64,000 nucleotides of DNA. Origin: Armillaria gallica (taxonomy: Eukaryota > Basidiomycota > Agaricomycetes > Agaricales > Physalacriaceae). Below are positions 22,084 through 32,099 of this stretch, in pieces. Each line of letters opens with the position of its first letter. Position 1 is the first letter of the stretch. The notes under the pieces were generated by a model that did no database searches, was not told the DNA's origin, and saw only the letters and a program-made list of their open reading frames with translations. A program made the translations under genes and the position numbers. The DNA is taken from NCBI GenBank assembly GCA_037576215.1, contig JBANDB010000019.1, positions 751,501 through 815,500 of the forward strand, read 5' to 3'.

Positions 22084-24127
22084 AAGAGTAGGTTGTCCAG
22101 GTTCTGATTCGCCCGTGACGACCCAGACTCATCCTGGTGCGCGTTCCTCTTCCGCTGGACGGTCTTGTACTACCTTTTTACATGCAGACATTTTACCTAT
22201 TGAGCATTCGGATATACCCCGACCCCCATGTGCGGGGTCGGTTACTTACGCGACTTCAAACGATACGAAAAATATACGGCCTACGCGCCACATTTCGACT
22301 TCCTTTACACGCCCAGTTACAGAATCAGCCAACCGTTACGAACTCCTTTTAAACCTCACTACTAATTCTGAAATAGACGCCGGGGCCGCCGTCCCCAGGA
22401 TTTGTCAACCGGCTAAGCGTTCGCCAAGTAACCCACTGAGGGCGAACAGATTGGACGAAAAGTCACCCACCATAGTGACACCCATCTTAACGGCGAGGTC
22501 CCAGCAACATCTCAACGCTTGGGATGTCCCTCGACCGGATGGGGCAGGGAAAGGAGTCACTCCTAACCCTGACGAGGCAACCCGAATCCCGAACGATGTG
22601 AACCCCTGGGACGGAAACCAGGGGAGAGCTGGCAACGCACCGCCGCCTCCTTCTTCGGGGCTAGGCTGTGCAGGGCAGACGCCCGGAGTTTTTACAGGAC
22701 ACGACGAGGGGCCGTTGAGCCCCGAGCGCTTGGACGAGCCAGAGGTAGCGGGTAAGGCCGACTCAAGAGTTAAAGTCGGGACCGGTGCTCAAAGTTCACG
22801 CACCACCTCTGGGGTACATAACTCCCACCTCGTCCACGATGGATCAAGACGCGACCCCGCTGGAGCAAATCCAAAGGGATACCACGCGGCCGATGAAAAG
22901 GGGGACTCCGCTAGCGCCCAGGCGGTAAAGAGGGGGCATTCGGTAGTACTAGAAGAGGTACCCGATGAGGAAGACGATACCTCCTATTGGCAATGGAAGG
23001 CGAGAGGGAGCCCAATAGGTCTCCCGGCTCCATCCTTGCCCACCCCCGTTCCAGAAAAGCCACGTCGAAACCAGGAACCCACTGGGTGGGTAAAGCCTTT
23101 CGGCGTAGATTGGACACTCCGGTGGGTACGACAGACTGAGACCTACGAAGGGGGACAATCCCGACTGGGGTCCTGGGTGCCAAGGTCTCGCTACAGGGAG
23201 CTCACACCAGAGCTAATAAATCAGCTACGAACGGAGGATTGGGAAGATGCAAGGGAACGGATGTACGAACTCCAAGAGCCGATTCGTTACATCCGTGGAG
23301 GCAATAGTGATCTCACGGTTCCAATAACCCTGGAACCATGCACGGGACGGAAAACCCTCAGCACCAAGGCCCTGCTTGACAGCGGATGCACGGGGAGCAC
23401 GATTAATCGCATCTACGTTGAGAAACATGGATTAGACACGCGCAAGGTCAAAATCTCAATCCCAGTATACAACGCTGATGGAACACACAACGCTGACGGG
23501 GACGTGACCGAGTTCGTAGAACTCTGCTTAACCATAGGACATCACAGGGAGCGCATTGACCTTGCAGTCACCAACCTTGGGAATCGGGACGTCTACCTGG
23601 GGCACGACTGGCTCAAGCGCCACAACCCCAGCATCAACTGGAAGACAGGCAGCGTCCTCTTTGGACGCTGTGACTGTGTCACGAATCCATTCCACTTGCC
23701 AGACGCGGATCCTGACGATCAGTGGGACGAGCTCAAGGAAGGAGAATCCATCCTAGCTGTACGGATGGAGGAGGAGTTGATCATCCGAGCAATGCACCAC
23801 GCCAACGACCTAGCCGCCAAGGCCCAAGCAGACAAACCCCGACGATCCTTCGAAGAACTTGTACCTGAACACTATTGTTCGTTCCGAGACATATTTGAAA
23901 AGGATAACTTTGACGCGCTACCCGACCGAAAACCGTGGGACCACGCGATCGAATTAATTCCTAATGCCAAATCTACGCTGGACTGTAAAGTGTATCCCCT
24001 GAACCGAAACGAACAAGAGCAGTTAGACAAGTTTCTTGACGAAAATCTGGAGTCAGGCCGTATCCGCCCCTCCAAATCACCGTTCGCCTCTCCCTTCTTC
24101 TTCGTCAAGAAAAGGACGGGACGCTGA
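22084..24127 (+). pseudogene. pol: pol part 1: linker, aspartic protease, N-terminal RT (frameshifted at 3' end)
   Basis: This frame is open from 21704, overlapping gag by about 380 nt in another frame; pol-like sequence starts beyond the gag stop. A long Pro/Asp-rich linker of about 400 residues precedes the protease, recognised by ALLDSGCTGSTINRIYVEKH (DSG active site, Asp codon at 23378) and VYLGHDWLKRHNP. The RT N-terminus follows (DHAIELIPNAK, then SGRIRPSKSPFASPFFFVKK). The frame ends at TGA 24125-24127 because one A appears lost from the run at 24110-24113; RT continues in the next frame. The protease processes Gag-Pol, and RT copies the element's RNA. Confidence 0.85.
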
Positions 24128-24132
24128 GACCC

Positions 24133-24702
24133 GTGCAGGATTACCGGAAGCTTAACGAAATGATGATTAAAAACCGCTATCCATTACCCCTTATCACGGA
24201 GCTAATCGACAAACTTCGGGGGGCCAAGTACTTTACCAAACTTGACGTACGATGGGGGTATAATAACGTGCGAATTAAGGAGGGCGACGAGGAGAAGGCC
24301 GCCTTCCGCACCAATCAGGGATTATTTGAGCCCACCGTCATGTTCTTCGGACTCACCAACTCCCCCGCGACGTTCCAATGGATGATGAACGACATCTTCA
24401 AAAACCTGATCGCCGAAGGGAAGGTCGCGATCTACTTGGACGATATTCTCATTTTCTCCAAGACCCTGGAGGAACACCGAACTATTGTACGGCGTGTCCT
24501 CCAACGGCTTAGGGAAAATAAACTCTTTCTCAAGGCAGAGAAGTGCGAATTCGAGGTCTTAGAGACCGAATATCTGGGAGTCATAATCAGCGAGGACTCG
24601 ATCCGGATGGATCCAGTAAAGGTGGCCGGAATCGCCGAATGGCCTGTGCCGAAGAAGAAAAAGGAGCTTCAGTCGTTTCTGGGATTTATGAACTTCTACT
24701 GA
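24133..24702 (+). pseudogene. pol: pol part 2: reverse transcriptase core, ending at an in-frame TGA
   Basis: It continues RT from the preceding frame: QDYRKLNEMMIKNRYPLPLI, FTKLDVRWGYNNVRI, FFGLTNSPATFQ and the catalytic AIYLDDILIFSK (YLDD codons 24433-24444). It ends at NFY followed by TGA (24700-24702) in the motif usually read NFYR-FI. The next frame (24715-26634) is in the same phase, so this is a nonsense codon, probably from an Arg CGA, not a frameshift. The first listed Met is not a natural start; the segment is translated only as part of Pol. Confidence 0.9.
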
Positions 24703-26634
24703 AAGTTCATCAAGATGTATTCCAAGGTCGTCAGACCCTTGACCCAGCTCACCGGGAATGCAGAGTGGACGTGGGGGCCCACGCAACAGCGCGCGTTTGA
24801 GGAATTAAAACGACGAATGGCGGAGGATGTCTTCCTCGCCATCCCGAACGATGACGAGCCTTTCCGAGTGGAAGCAGACTCCAGCGAGGGGGCGGTGGGC
24901 GCCGTCCTGAGCCAACGACAAAACGGGACGTGGCGACCGGTCGCCTTTATGTCAAAGTCCCTTAGTGCTACGGAGCGGAATTATGAAATATACGACAAGG
25001 AGTTACTCGCCATCATGCTAGCCCTTGCCGAGTGGCGTCACTACCTCATGGGCGCCAAACACGACGTGGAGATCTGGACGGACCATCAGAACCTCCAATA
25101 CTTCCGGCTCCCACAGAAGTTAAACCGGCGACAAGCACGATGGGTGACCGAACTAGCGGAGTACCATTTCCAGCTCTTCCATAAACCTGGCTCCCAAAAC
25201 GTCAAAGCCGACCTACTATCCCGACGAAGCGACCACGACCAAGGAACAAGGGACAATGACGATATGATCGTCCTGGAAGCATCCCATTTCCGTGTGCTTA
25301 TTATGCCCACGGCGACGGAAACGCAGCAAACAGTCGAAGAAGCGACCCGACGAGAGGAATTGTGGGATGAGGGAATAGCAACCTCGTTAGCCCACAAACG
25401 AGGGATCTCCCGTCAAGGGGGACTCTTGTATTACGACGAAAGGATCTACGTACCCCGTATAAAGAAATTGCGGGGTGAGATCATCTCTCAATACCATGAC
25501 CACGTCACGGCAGGACATCCGGGAATCGAAAAGACAAAGGAGCTGGTCTTGAGAGACTACTGGTGGCCCAAGCTACGAAAAGATGTCAAAGCATATGTCA
25601 AAGGCTGCAAGACTTGCCAGCGTATGAAAACCGACACTCATGCAAAGGCGGCCCCCCTACACCCTAATGAAGTACCGATGGGACCGTGGACCCATATCTC
25701 CGTTGACATGGTCACTGGTCTCCCCGACTCGAATGGTCACGACGCCATGTTGGTAATCATGGACAGATTCTCAAAAGCCATAATTCCCATCGCGTGTAAC
25801 ACGGAACTTTCAGCAGAAGGATGGGCACGCCTATTGCGTGATCATGTATATGCCCACCATGGTATGCCCCAAGTGGTAATCTCCGACAGAGGACCCCAGT
25901 TCGTCTCCCGATTTATGAAAGAACTCTACCGACTTCTCGACATCACACCAAATGCCTCCACAGCATTCCACCCTCAGACAGACGGTCAGACAGAACAGGT
26001 TAATCAAGAGATTATCAAATACCTCCGGATATTCGTGAACCACCGGCAAAACGACTGGAGCGACTGGTTGCCACTGGCAGAGTTCGCCCATAACAACCGT
26101 GTTCATAGTGCGACCGGCAAAAGTCTGTTCATGGTATTATACGGAAGGAACCCACGCGTTCTCCCTGACGCCCGACACCCATCACACCCCTTGAATCCAG
26201 CCGCCGAAGACTTTGCAAAACAGATGAGCGAGATCCACAAGGAAACCAAAGCAGCGCTCGACGAAGCTGCCCAAAAGATGAAGGCCCAATACAACAAAGG
26301 AAAACGGAATGCGCACCCCTATCAAGTGGGTGATCGGGTATGGCTCGATGCCACAAACCTTCATCTCCCTAGACCAAAGAAAAAGCTCGATGACAAAAGG
26401 GTGGGCCCGTTCCTCGTTATCGAAAAGGCTGGCGCCAGTGCATTTAAGCTTAAGCTTCCACCGCACTGGAAAATCCACCCCCGCTTCAATGAAAAACTCC
26501 TGACTCCGTATACACCCGCCGAATTTCCTAACCAGCAACAGCCACCACCGCCACCACCCGACCTCATCGAAGGCGAGGAAGAATACGAGGTCAAAGAGGT
26601 ACTCGACATCAAACCACGGAGAATACGGGGTTGA
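24703..26634 (+). pseudogene. pol: pol part 3: RT thumb, RNase H and integrase
   Basis: It is in phase with part 2. The RT connection (FEELKRRM) leads to RNase H: FRVEADSSEGAVGAVLSQ, NYEIYDKELLAIM, WTDHQNLQYF and VKADLLSRRS carry the four acidic positions. The integrase has an HHCC zinc finger (ending CKTCQRMK), then the DD35E core with Asp codons at 25705 (HISVDMVTG) and 25885 (ISDRGPQF) and Glu at 25993 (TEQVNQE); the last two are 35 residues apart. A GPY/F-type module follows (VGDRVWLDATN, then RVGPFLVIEKAG). The frame stops at TGA 26632-26634, before the chromodomain. Catalytic residues appear intact. Confidence 0.92.
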
Positions 26635-26781
26635 CGAGGTCAGAAATCCCGCACAACCTACGACTATTTCGTAAAGTGGAAAGGATGGACACGGGAGCAC
26701 AACTCCTGGGTACATGAGGAGGATATGGAACATGCACAGGAGGCAATCGAGGATTTCGAAACACGCCATGGAGCCATATGA
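26578..26781 (+). pseudogene. pol: pol 3' end: integrase chromodomain, interrupted by TGA
   Basis: The chromodomain starts before the stop (EYEVKEVLDIKPRRIRG) and continues in the same frame after TGA 26632-26634 with TYDYFVKWKGWTREHNSWVH and EDMEHAQEAIEDFETRHG, ending at TGA 26779-26781. The aromatic and acidic positions of a chromodomain (Y-VKWKG, NSWV, E-AIE-F) are present. In chromoviruses this domain is linked to targeting of integration to chromatin. The interrupting codon lies in an Arg/Gly-rich loop and fits CGA to TGA. Confidence 0.88.
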
Positions 26782-27131
26782 GCAGTCATGACGCGCGCCC
26801 TATAATGGGGATAGCTATGGGCCCCATAGATTACGACTTTTACGACGTGCGCTTACGACCTAACGACTTAACAGGCCTGCCAGGACGAGTTAAGGACTCG
26901 CCCGTACCACTCTTGCCACCACCATACGAAAAATCCTCGCCTTGTAGTGACAACAAATCGGACAAGGCAATGTCGCAGAGCGTATGGGGTTGATGGGATA
27001 ACGAGAAATCCCTCGTCTTCAGGGGCAACAAACCCTGTGGAGACAATGTCGCAGACTTGGAAGCCTAGATCATACGGAATGGCGATGAAGCACGGGGAGC
27101 GACCTTACTGGCAGTCGGGACGCCTGCCTTT

Positions 27132-27144
27132 AACAGGGGGGTGA
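27132..27144 (+). promoter_or_regulatory. Polypurine tract
   Basis: AACAGGGGGGTGA directly abuts the 3' LTR, the position and base content expected for the plus-strand primer of reverse transcription. The 350 bp between the chromodomain stop and this tract hold no recognisable coding sequence. Confidence 0.75.
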
Positions 27145-27506
27145 TGTTACGATTTCTTCCTTTTTTCCTTATCTTATCTTATCCGGCACCTCGGCACCTC
27201 GCAGCACCTCGGCATACGGCACGATACCCCAAGACTTCGATAGATTACCCCAAAGCTTCCTTACGAAGCCGCAACCCATTAATTATTTTTAGATCCCACA
27301 CATCCTATATAAGTAGCACAGCTCTCAGCCATGTACCCTAGCTTCGAGCTAAGTTTATACACCCCAGGCTTTTCTCTTATCGCTTGCTGAGAGTCTAACG
27401 TTATCCAATGCTCCACTGTAACAATCAACGGTATCGTGGGTGATTGTCCGAACGCGAGACAGCCCGCTTTCACCTTGTATTGTTATTCCTGAGCCCGGAC
27501 ATAACA
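27145..27506 (+). repeat. 3' LTR
   Basis: 362 bp, starting TGTTACGATT and ending in canonical ACATAACA. It is about 98.9 percent identical to the 5' LTR (four transitions, no indels by hand alignment) and contains the same TATA box and AGCTTCGAGCTAA segment. Confidence 0.95.
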
Positions 27507-27559
27507 TCATCAGATCCATGTAATTGACCAGCATTTGGTCCAGGGAACACTAGGTGCTC

Positions 27560-27735
27560 ACAAGTGCTCATTGCCCATATCGGGGCATCCCTGATGGCCA
27601 AAGTACCTGGAAACAGGCATCAGACTCGATGACTAGCTTAGTCAGCACATTCTATTTTTAAAACATCAACATGGATGATGGTTGAAGTAATCTAAGGCCC
27701 TTTGGGGCTAAGTGTACATCTTGTGCTTTATACCA
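27560..27735. repeat. Dispersed repeat, module 1, copy a
   Basis: Shares runs such as GCTTAGTCAGCA, AAAGTAATCTAAGGCCCT-like and GGGCTAAGTGTACATCTTG with 30950-31165, and a shorter part with 52060-52190. CpG-poor, no coding frame. Probably a fragment of an old mobile element. Confidence 0.65.
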
Positions 27736-29514
27736 CTAATCAACTATATAACAAGTGAATGTGGGAACTCCGCTCTCATTGGCTACACAACTTGAGCTTT
27801 TCATTGGTTCTTAGGCCTGATATTCCATCATGTATTTGTTCTTCTCCCTGTCTTCCTCGAAGTTCCTCCCCACAGGTTATATGAGTTCTGCCAGTATCTA
27901 TAAACCAGCTTGCCAGGGTCTCCAGGCTACTTCCTCCCGGGGGTCTCTTCCTTCATTAATTATGGCCACTGACTGCTTTGAAGCATGCTTGGTATTGACA
28001 TTGACCTGGTAGTGCTGCACAAGGTTTGTTTAGCTGTGAGTGCAGTGAGTCAAATTAGCTAACATGTTGAAGGTCACAGTCCCCTGCAGGTGCTAAACAA
28101 TTGTGACTGCAAACTTTATGTTCCCTGATGACCTTTTGTTGCTTCACCCTCACTGTTCCTCGCTTATATCTTTCATTTCTTGCCATCTCAGTTGGGAACT
28201 TAAAGTGTTGTTTTTACACGTATAAAGAGTGCTTTCATTGCTTTTCAGCTTGTGAAAATGAGTATGTTGTCTGTTTTACATTTCCTCGGTTGCGCCTTAG
28301 TATTCCACAGCTTGGTGCATCCAAGGTCTCCGGTCATTCTATGCAAGTGCCTTTTCTGCATGAGCAAAGGGTAGGTACTCTCTCTTTACGTACTATTACT
28401 ATTTACACAACTCTCTTTGTAGGCCTCAAAAGTTGGAAGATGTCATCTTCAAATTCAATATCCAGCTGATGTCATCTCCCTTCAAATCATTCAGCTACTA
28501 GTTCATGTTTGCCCTCAAATTGGGGGCTGACATCTTTTCTGAAGAAGCCATGTTCAATGCTACAATTACAGTCATCCTGACAATGCCACATGCCTACCAG
28601 TGCAAACTCTACACACTGCATGGAGAATCCAATATCTTGGCTTAAAATATTGAATTTTATAACTATTTATTTTTTCCAATATCTAAGCTGAAATATCGAA
28701 AGATTATTTTGATATTCTTGTTTATTGAAAAAATATTGAAAATTTCTCAAATATCACAAATATATTGAAAATATTGTCTCAATATTCCAGAGCAACATAT
28801 TGAAAAAATAAATAGTTATACAATTCAATATTTTAAGCTAAGATATTGGATTCTTCATGCAGTGACATAAGATACTGAATCACTGGAGTAAATATGATTA
28901 ATAAACCCTTGAGGAGTCCTACAGTGACATTACAGTACAGTTCAGAAATGAAGCTTGATCAGCTTGTATGGAGAACTCAGGAGAGATCTAGGGTATATCT
29001 TATGCTCCATATGGTCTTGTTCAAACTATATTTCAGGAAATGTGACAATGGTTTACTCCCTGTAACAAGTTCAATGTCCCAAACTCAAAGGTTAAGCAAG
29101 ATGACCTTGTGTGCACTCATTCCTGAGAATGAGAGCATTTAGAAGGTACTTTGTATTAGACCATGTTGTAGTGTTGCAGAATCCTTGTGCTACATTTACA
29201 GGATCACACTGTACACCTTCATCAATGCCAACCACCTATGTTCTGCATTAAGGTGATGTTTGAACTTTCCCATCATTTGCTTCTCATTCAGACTGACAGT
29301 ACTGCCCAGCATCAGCTTTTGCTAATGAAAACACAGAAGAAATAATTTGATTACAGACAACAGCAAGGAGCCTGGCAGGCAGCAAAGTGAGGGTAAGTCA
29401 TCCCTGCTGAAGTCACTGGTGCCATATAAATTTGCATATACCAATATCTTATAGCTACATAAATGTGTTTAGGGTATTTTAAACTAGAAATCCAACTCTT
29501 CATGGGTTCCTGCT
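27736..29514. other. CpG-poor region without a recognisable gene (contains one MITE)
   Basis: By hand count 28021-29040 has about 7 CpG. Open frames (for example 28128-28469) are compositionally biased and show no motif. The only defined feature is the MITE at 28614-28864. Confidence 0.4.
28614..28864. repeat. MITE with long terminal inverted repeats starting CACTGCATG
   Basis: The left arm CACTGCATGGAGAATCC continues with AATATCTTGGCTTAAAATAT, and the right end gives the same in reverse complement with few changes. The arms are about 70 bp each, very AT-rich (many AATATT units) and make the whole 251 bp fold back on itself. ACA precedes the left end and follows the right end, a possible 3-bp target duplication. 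CACTG-type ends with a 3-bp duplication fit a CACTA-like non-autonomous element. There is no coding content. Confidence 0.75.
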
Positions 29515-30240
29515 AGTGGCAATCTAATGGATCTGTATGTCAGTATTATGTGAGCATTTCTAAGGTTCGATCTCTTTGTGTTGAGCTGTGGTGGGTGCAT
29601 AGTTGTTCATGTTTTGTGTGCAGCTTGATGCAGTGAAAAAGCTTTGAGTGGTGGATTGGGCATACTTGGCTATTTCAATATCTGGCTTCGATGCACCAAA
29701 AATAGGCTATGATGACTAAGCAGAGCATTGAGAATGCTGCCTTGGTCTAAGTATTTTGGGCCATCAAGAATGGCAGTTCGAAATATTTACACTTAAAGTT
29801 TGATCGCTGAATGTCTCTGAAGAATGTCAAGGCTTCAGTGGATGTGTATTGGTATAATTGATGATACCAGATAGACTTCATCGGCAAGTGATGGATGGCT
29901 GTCTCTGTGAGATGTCTGGCTGCAGTATAATGAATAAAGTTGGCACATAACATTGTATGACCAATGGAAGCCCAATGAAAAGTCTGTGGGCTTGGGTGGG
30001 TTTGGAGAGCTATGAGTCCATAAATTAATGGAAGGCTGTAACTTGCTAAGAATGGGGCATCCTATGGTTTTGCAATCGCTACCCATAGATACCCATTGAT
30101 GCTCATAAGACTATTGTCAGTGCATATCATCAATATTAATCAATAAGGCAAACATTTATTTGCTTGCTAGCTATACAGATTGAATACTTCCGGTAGCTAC
30201 AGGCCTGCAATCTTTCACACTCCCATGCTTGGTGCATGTG
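29515..30240. repeat. Dispersed repeat, module 2, copy a
   Basis: About 730 bp aligning along its length with 31165-31910 (roughly 80-85 percent by eye). Shared runs include ATTGGGCATACTTG, AATGTCAAGGCTTCAGTGGA and GCAATCGCTACCCATAGATA. Part of it also matches 49800-50280 in inverted orientation. A decayed minus-strand frame around 29747-29953 has a counterpart in the inverted copy, so the repeat may once have coded for protein. The family is unknown. Confidence 0.75.
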
Positions 30241-30699
30241 GTTTGAATTACCAGAATTATGAACCGTTTGAATGATATAGTTGATCTCTTTTAAAAATGC
30301 TCGACCCAAAATTTAAGGTTATCTGGCATATTTGTCATGACTATAATTCTGTCCAGCCAATCTTGATGTTGTGGGCAAGTTCGAACTTGTATAATCACAA
30401 AAGAAACATACTGGGGTTTGTATAATTCGAATCGAACCAGGAAGACTTATTCTAACAAAATACAAAGGAGCAACACAGATAACGAACACTCAAGTCTTGG
30501 ATGGTAGCCAATCAATGCAATAGCCTCCTGCCAAAAACAGGATGCAAGGGTAGAGTCCATCCGGGAGTGCAGGATCATTTTTCAGATGAAAACCTGGAAA
30601 GATATGTAAAAGGTTTTGGAAAACTGAGTATTGTGAGGCAATGTAGACTGTTGATGACATGGTAATTACAGGAGTTTGCATGGAATCATTGTTTAGTAT

Positions 30700-31165
30700 T
30701 GTGGGTACAATATAGCAGATGATGAAACCAGATGCAAGAGAGAATGGAACAAGAGGTAAGGAACCACCATGGCGTCTTAATAGCCAGTTCAAAATGTGGA
30801 GTTTTTATGTGTTTTTTGTAAAATAAATAAAATAAAAAACATTGAAATATGACCAAAGGTTGGTTCCTCATAAAGATACCCAGAAAATACAACATAAATG
30901 ATGCAAGGATGACAACGGTTTACTGGATAAGACTCTATTGCACTATAATGAGGGCCATCAGTAGTGTCCCCTTGGAACTGTCATCCCTGATGGTCAAAAG
31001 TATGTGAGTACGTGGAAACAGGCATTGGACTTGATGCTTAGCTTAGTCAGCAAATTCTACTTTTAGAACATCAAAATTGATGATGACAATTATGGCATCT
31101 ATGTTTAAAGTAATCTAAGGCCCTATAGGGCTAAGTGTACATCTTGCACTTTTGTACCACTAATA
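30700..31165. repeat. Dispersed repeat, module 1, copy b
   Basis: Matches 51840-52190 (shared ATATGACCAAAGGTTGGTTC and ATAATGAGGGCCATCAGTAG) and in its right half 27560-27735. It is directly followed by module 2 copy b, so modules 1 and 2 probably belong to one larger element. Confidence 0.7.
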
Positions 31166-31910
31166 GTAATTTAATGGATCTGTATGTAAGGGTATCAGTA
31201 TTATGTGGGCATTTCTGAGTTTCGATTTCTTGTCTTGAGCTCTGGTGGGTGCATAGTCGTTCATGGTTGTATGCAGTTTGGTGGAGTAAAAATGTTTGAA
31301 TAGTGGATTGGGCATACTTGCCCATTTCAATATCTGTACAATCTTTGCTAGGCATGCAAATTGTCGCTTTGATGCACTAAAAATAGACTATGATCACTAA
31401 GCAGAGCATCAAGGCTGATGCCTCTGTCTAATTAATTTGGGCCATTGAGGATGGCAGTTCTGAATGTTCACATTTAAAGTTTGATGGCTGAATGTCTTTG
31501 AGCAATGTCAAGGCTTCAGTGGATGTGCATTGTTATAATCAATCATGACAGGCAGACTTCATTGGCATGTGATGGATGGCTGTCTCTGCGAGACATCTGG
31601 CCACAGTATAACAGAGAAAGTTGGCAGATAACTTTGTATCACCGATGAAGCCTAGTTAAATGTCTGTGGGCTTGGGCAGGTTTGGAGAGATACCAGTCGA
31701 TAAATCAATGGAAGACTGTAGCTTGCTAAGAATGGGGCATCCTATAGTTTTGCAATCGCTACCCATAGATACCCATTGATGCTCACAGACTATTTTCAGT
31801 GCATATCATTGATAGTAATCAATAAGACACACATTTATTTGCTTGCTAGCTCTACAAATTGAACACACCAAGTAGCTACAGGCCTGCAACCTATCATGCT
31901 CCCATCTCCT
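31165..31910. repeat. Dispersed repeat, module 2, copy b
   Basis: Direct repeat of 29515-30240, continuing straight on from module 1 copy b. It ends near the same sequence as copy a (CTACAGGCCTGCAA). No intact frame. Confidence 0.75.
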
Positions 31911-32099
31911 GTCCACACACAGGCATGCAGCTGTCAGCAGACTGAACCACAAACCTGGCTGGTTTTAAGCATATATCTGTACTATATGATAGAGCTTTAA
32001 TGTACCGCATGCGAAAAAAAGAGTGCAGCCAACAAAAACACATCAGATATAGCAACCTGAAGTTGAAGTTGAACACATGTAAGTCACTCAGCCCAGGGG

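Larger units (their letters stand above)
20882..27511 (+). mobile_element. Ty3/Gypsy LTR retrotransposon (chromovirus), full length, with TCATC target duplication
   Basis: The element proper is 20887-27506. Both LTRs are 362 bp and differ at four positions, all transitions. TCATC lies directly outside each end (20882-20886 and 27507-27511). Domain order is gag with CCHC knuckle, protease, RT, RNase H, integrase, chromodomain: a Ty3/Gypsy chromovirus, a lineage that copies itself through an RNA and inserts by integrase. The self-priming-type post-LTR segment suggests the Tf1/sushi group. Two one-base losses and two in-frame TGA codons make it non-autonomous as read. It is CpG-rich, unlike the DNA on either side, so it is a much younger arrival than its surroundings. 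Confidence 0.95.

Noticed and set aside
26182..26769. 195-codon minus-strand ORF under integrase and chromodomain
   Set aside because: It is a shadow of the plus-strand pol frame, which has all family motifs; the minus product is low-complexity and hydrophobic.
28614..28864. AT-rich palindrome as a replication origin or terminator
   Set aside because: The long inverted arms with CACTG ends and flanking ACA are better explained as a MITE.
29747..31355. Several 60-100-codon minus-strand ORFs as independent genes
   Set aside because: They fall inside the dispersed repeat modules and differ between copies by stops and shifts.
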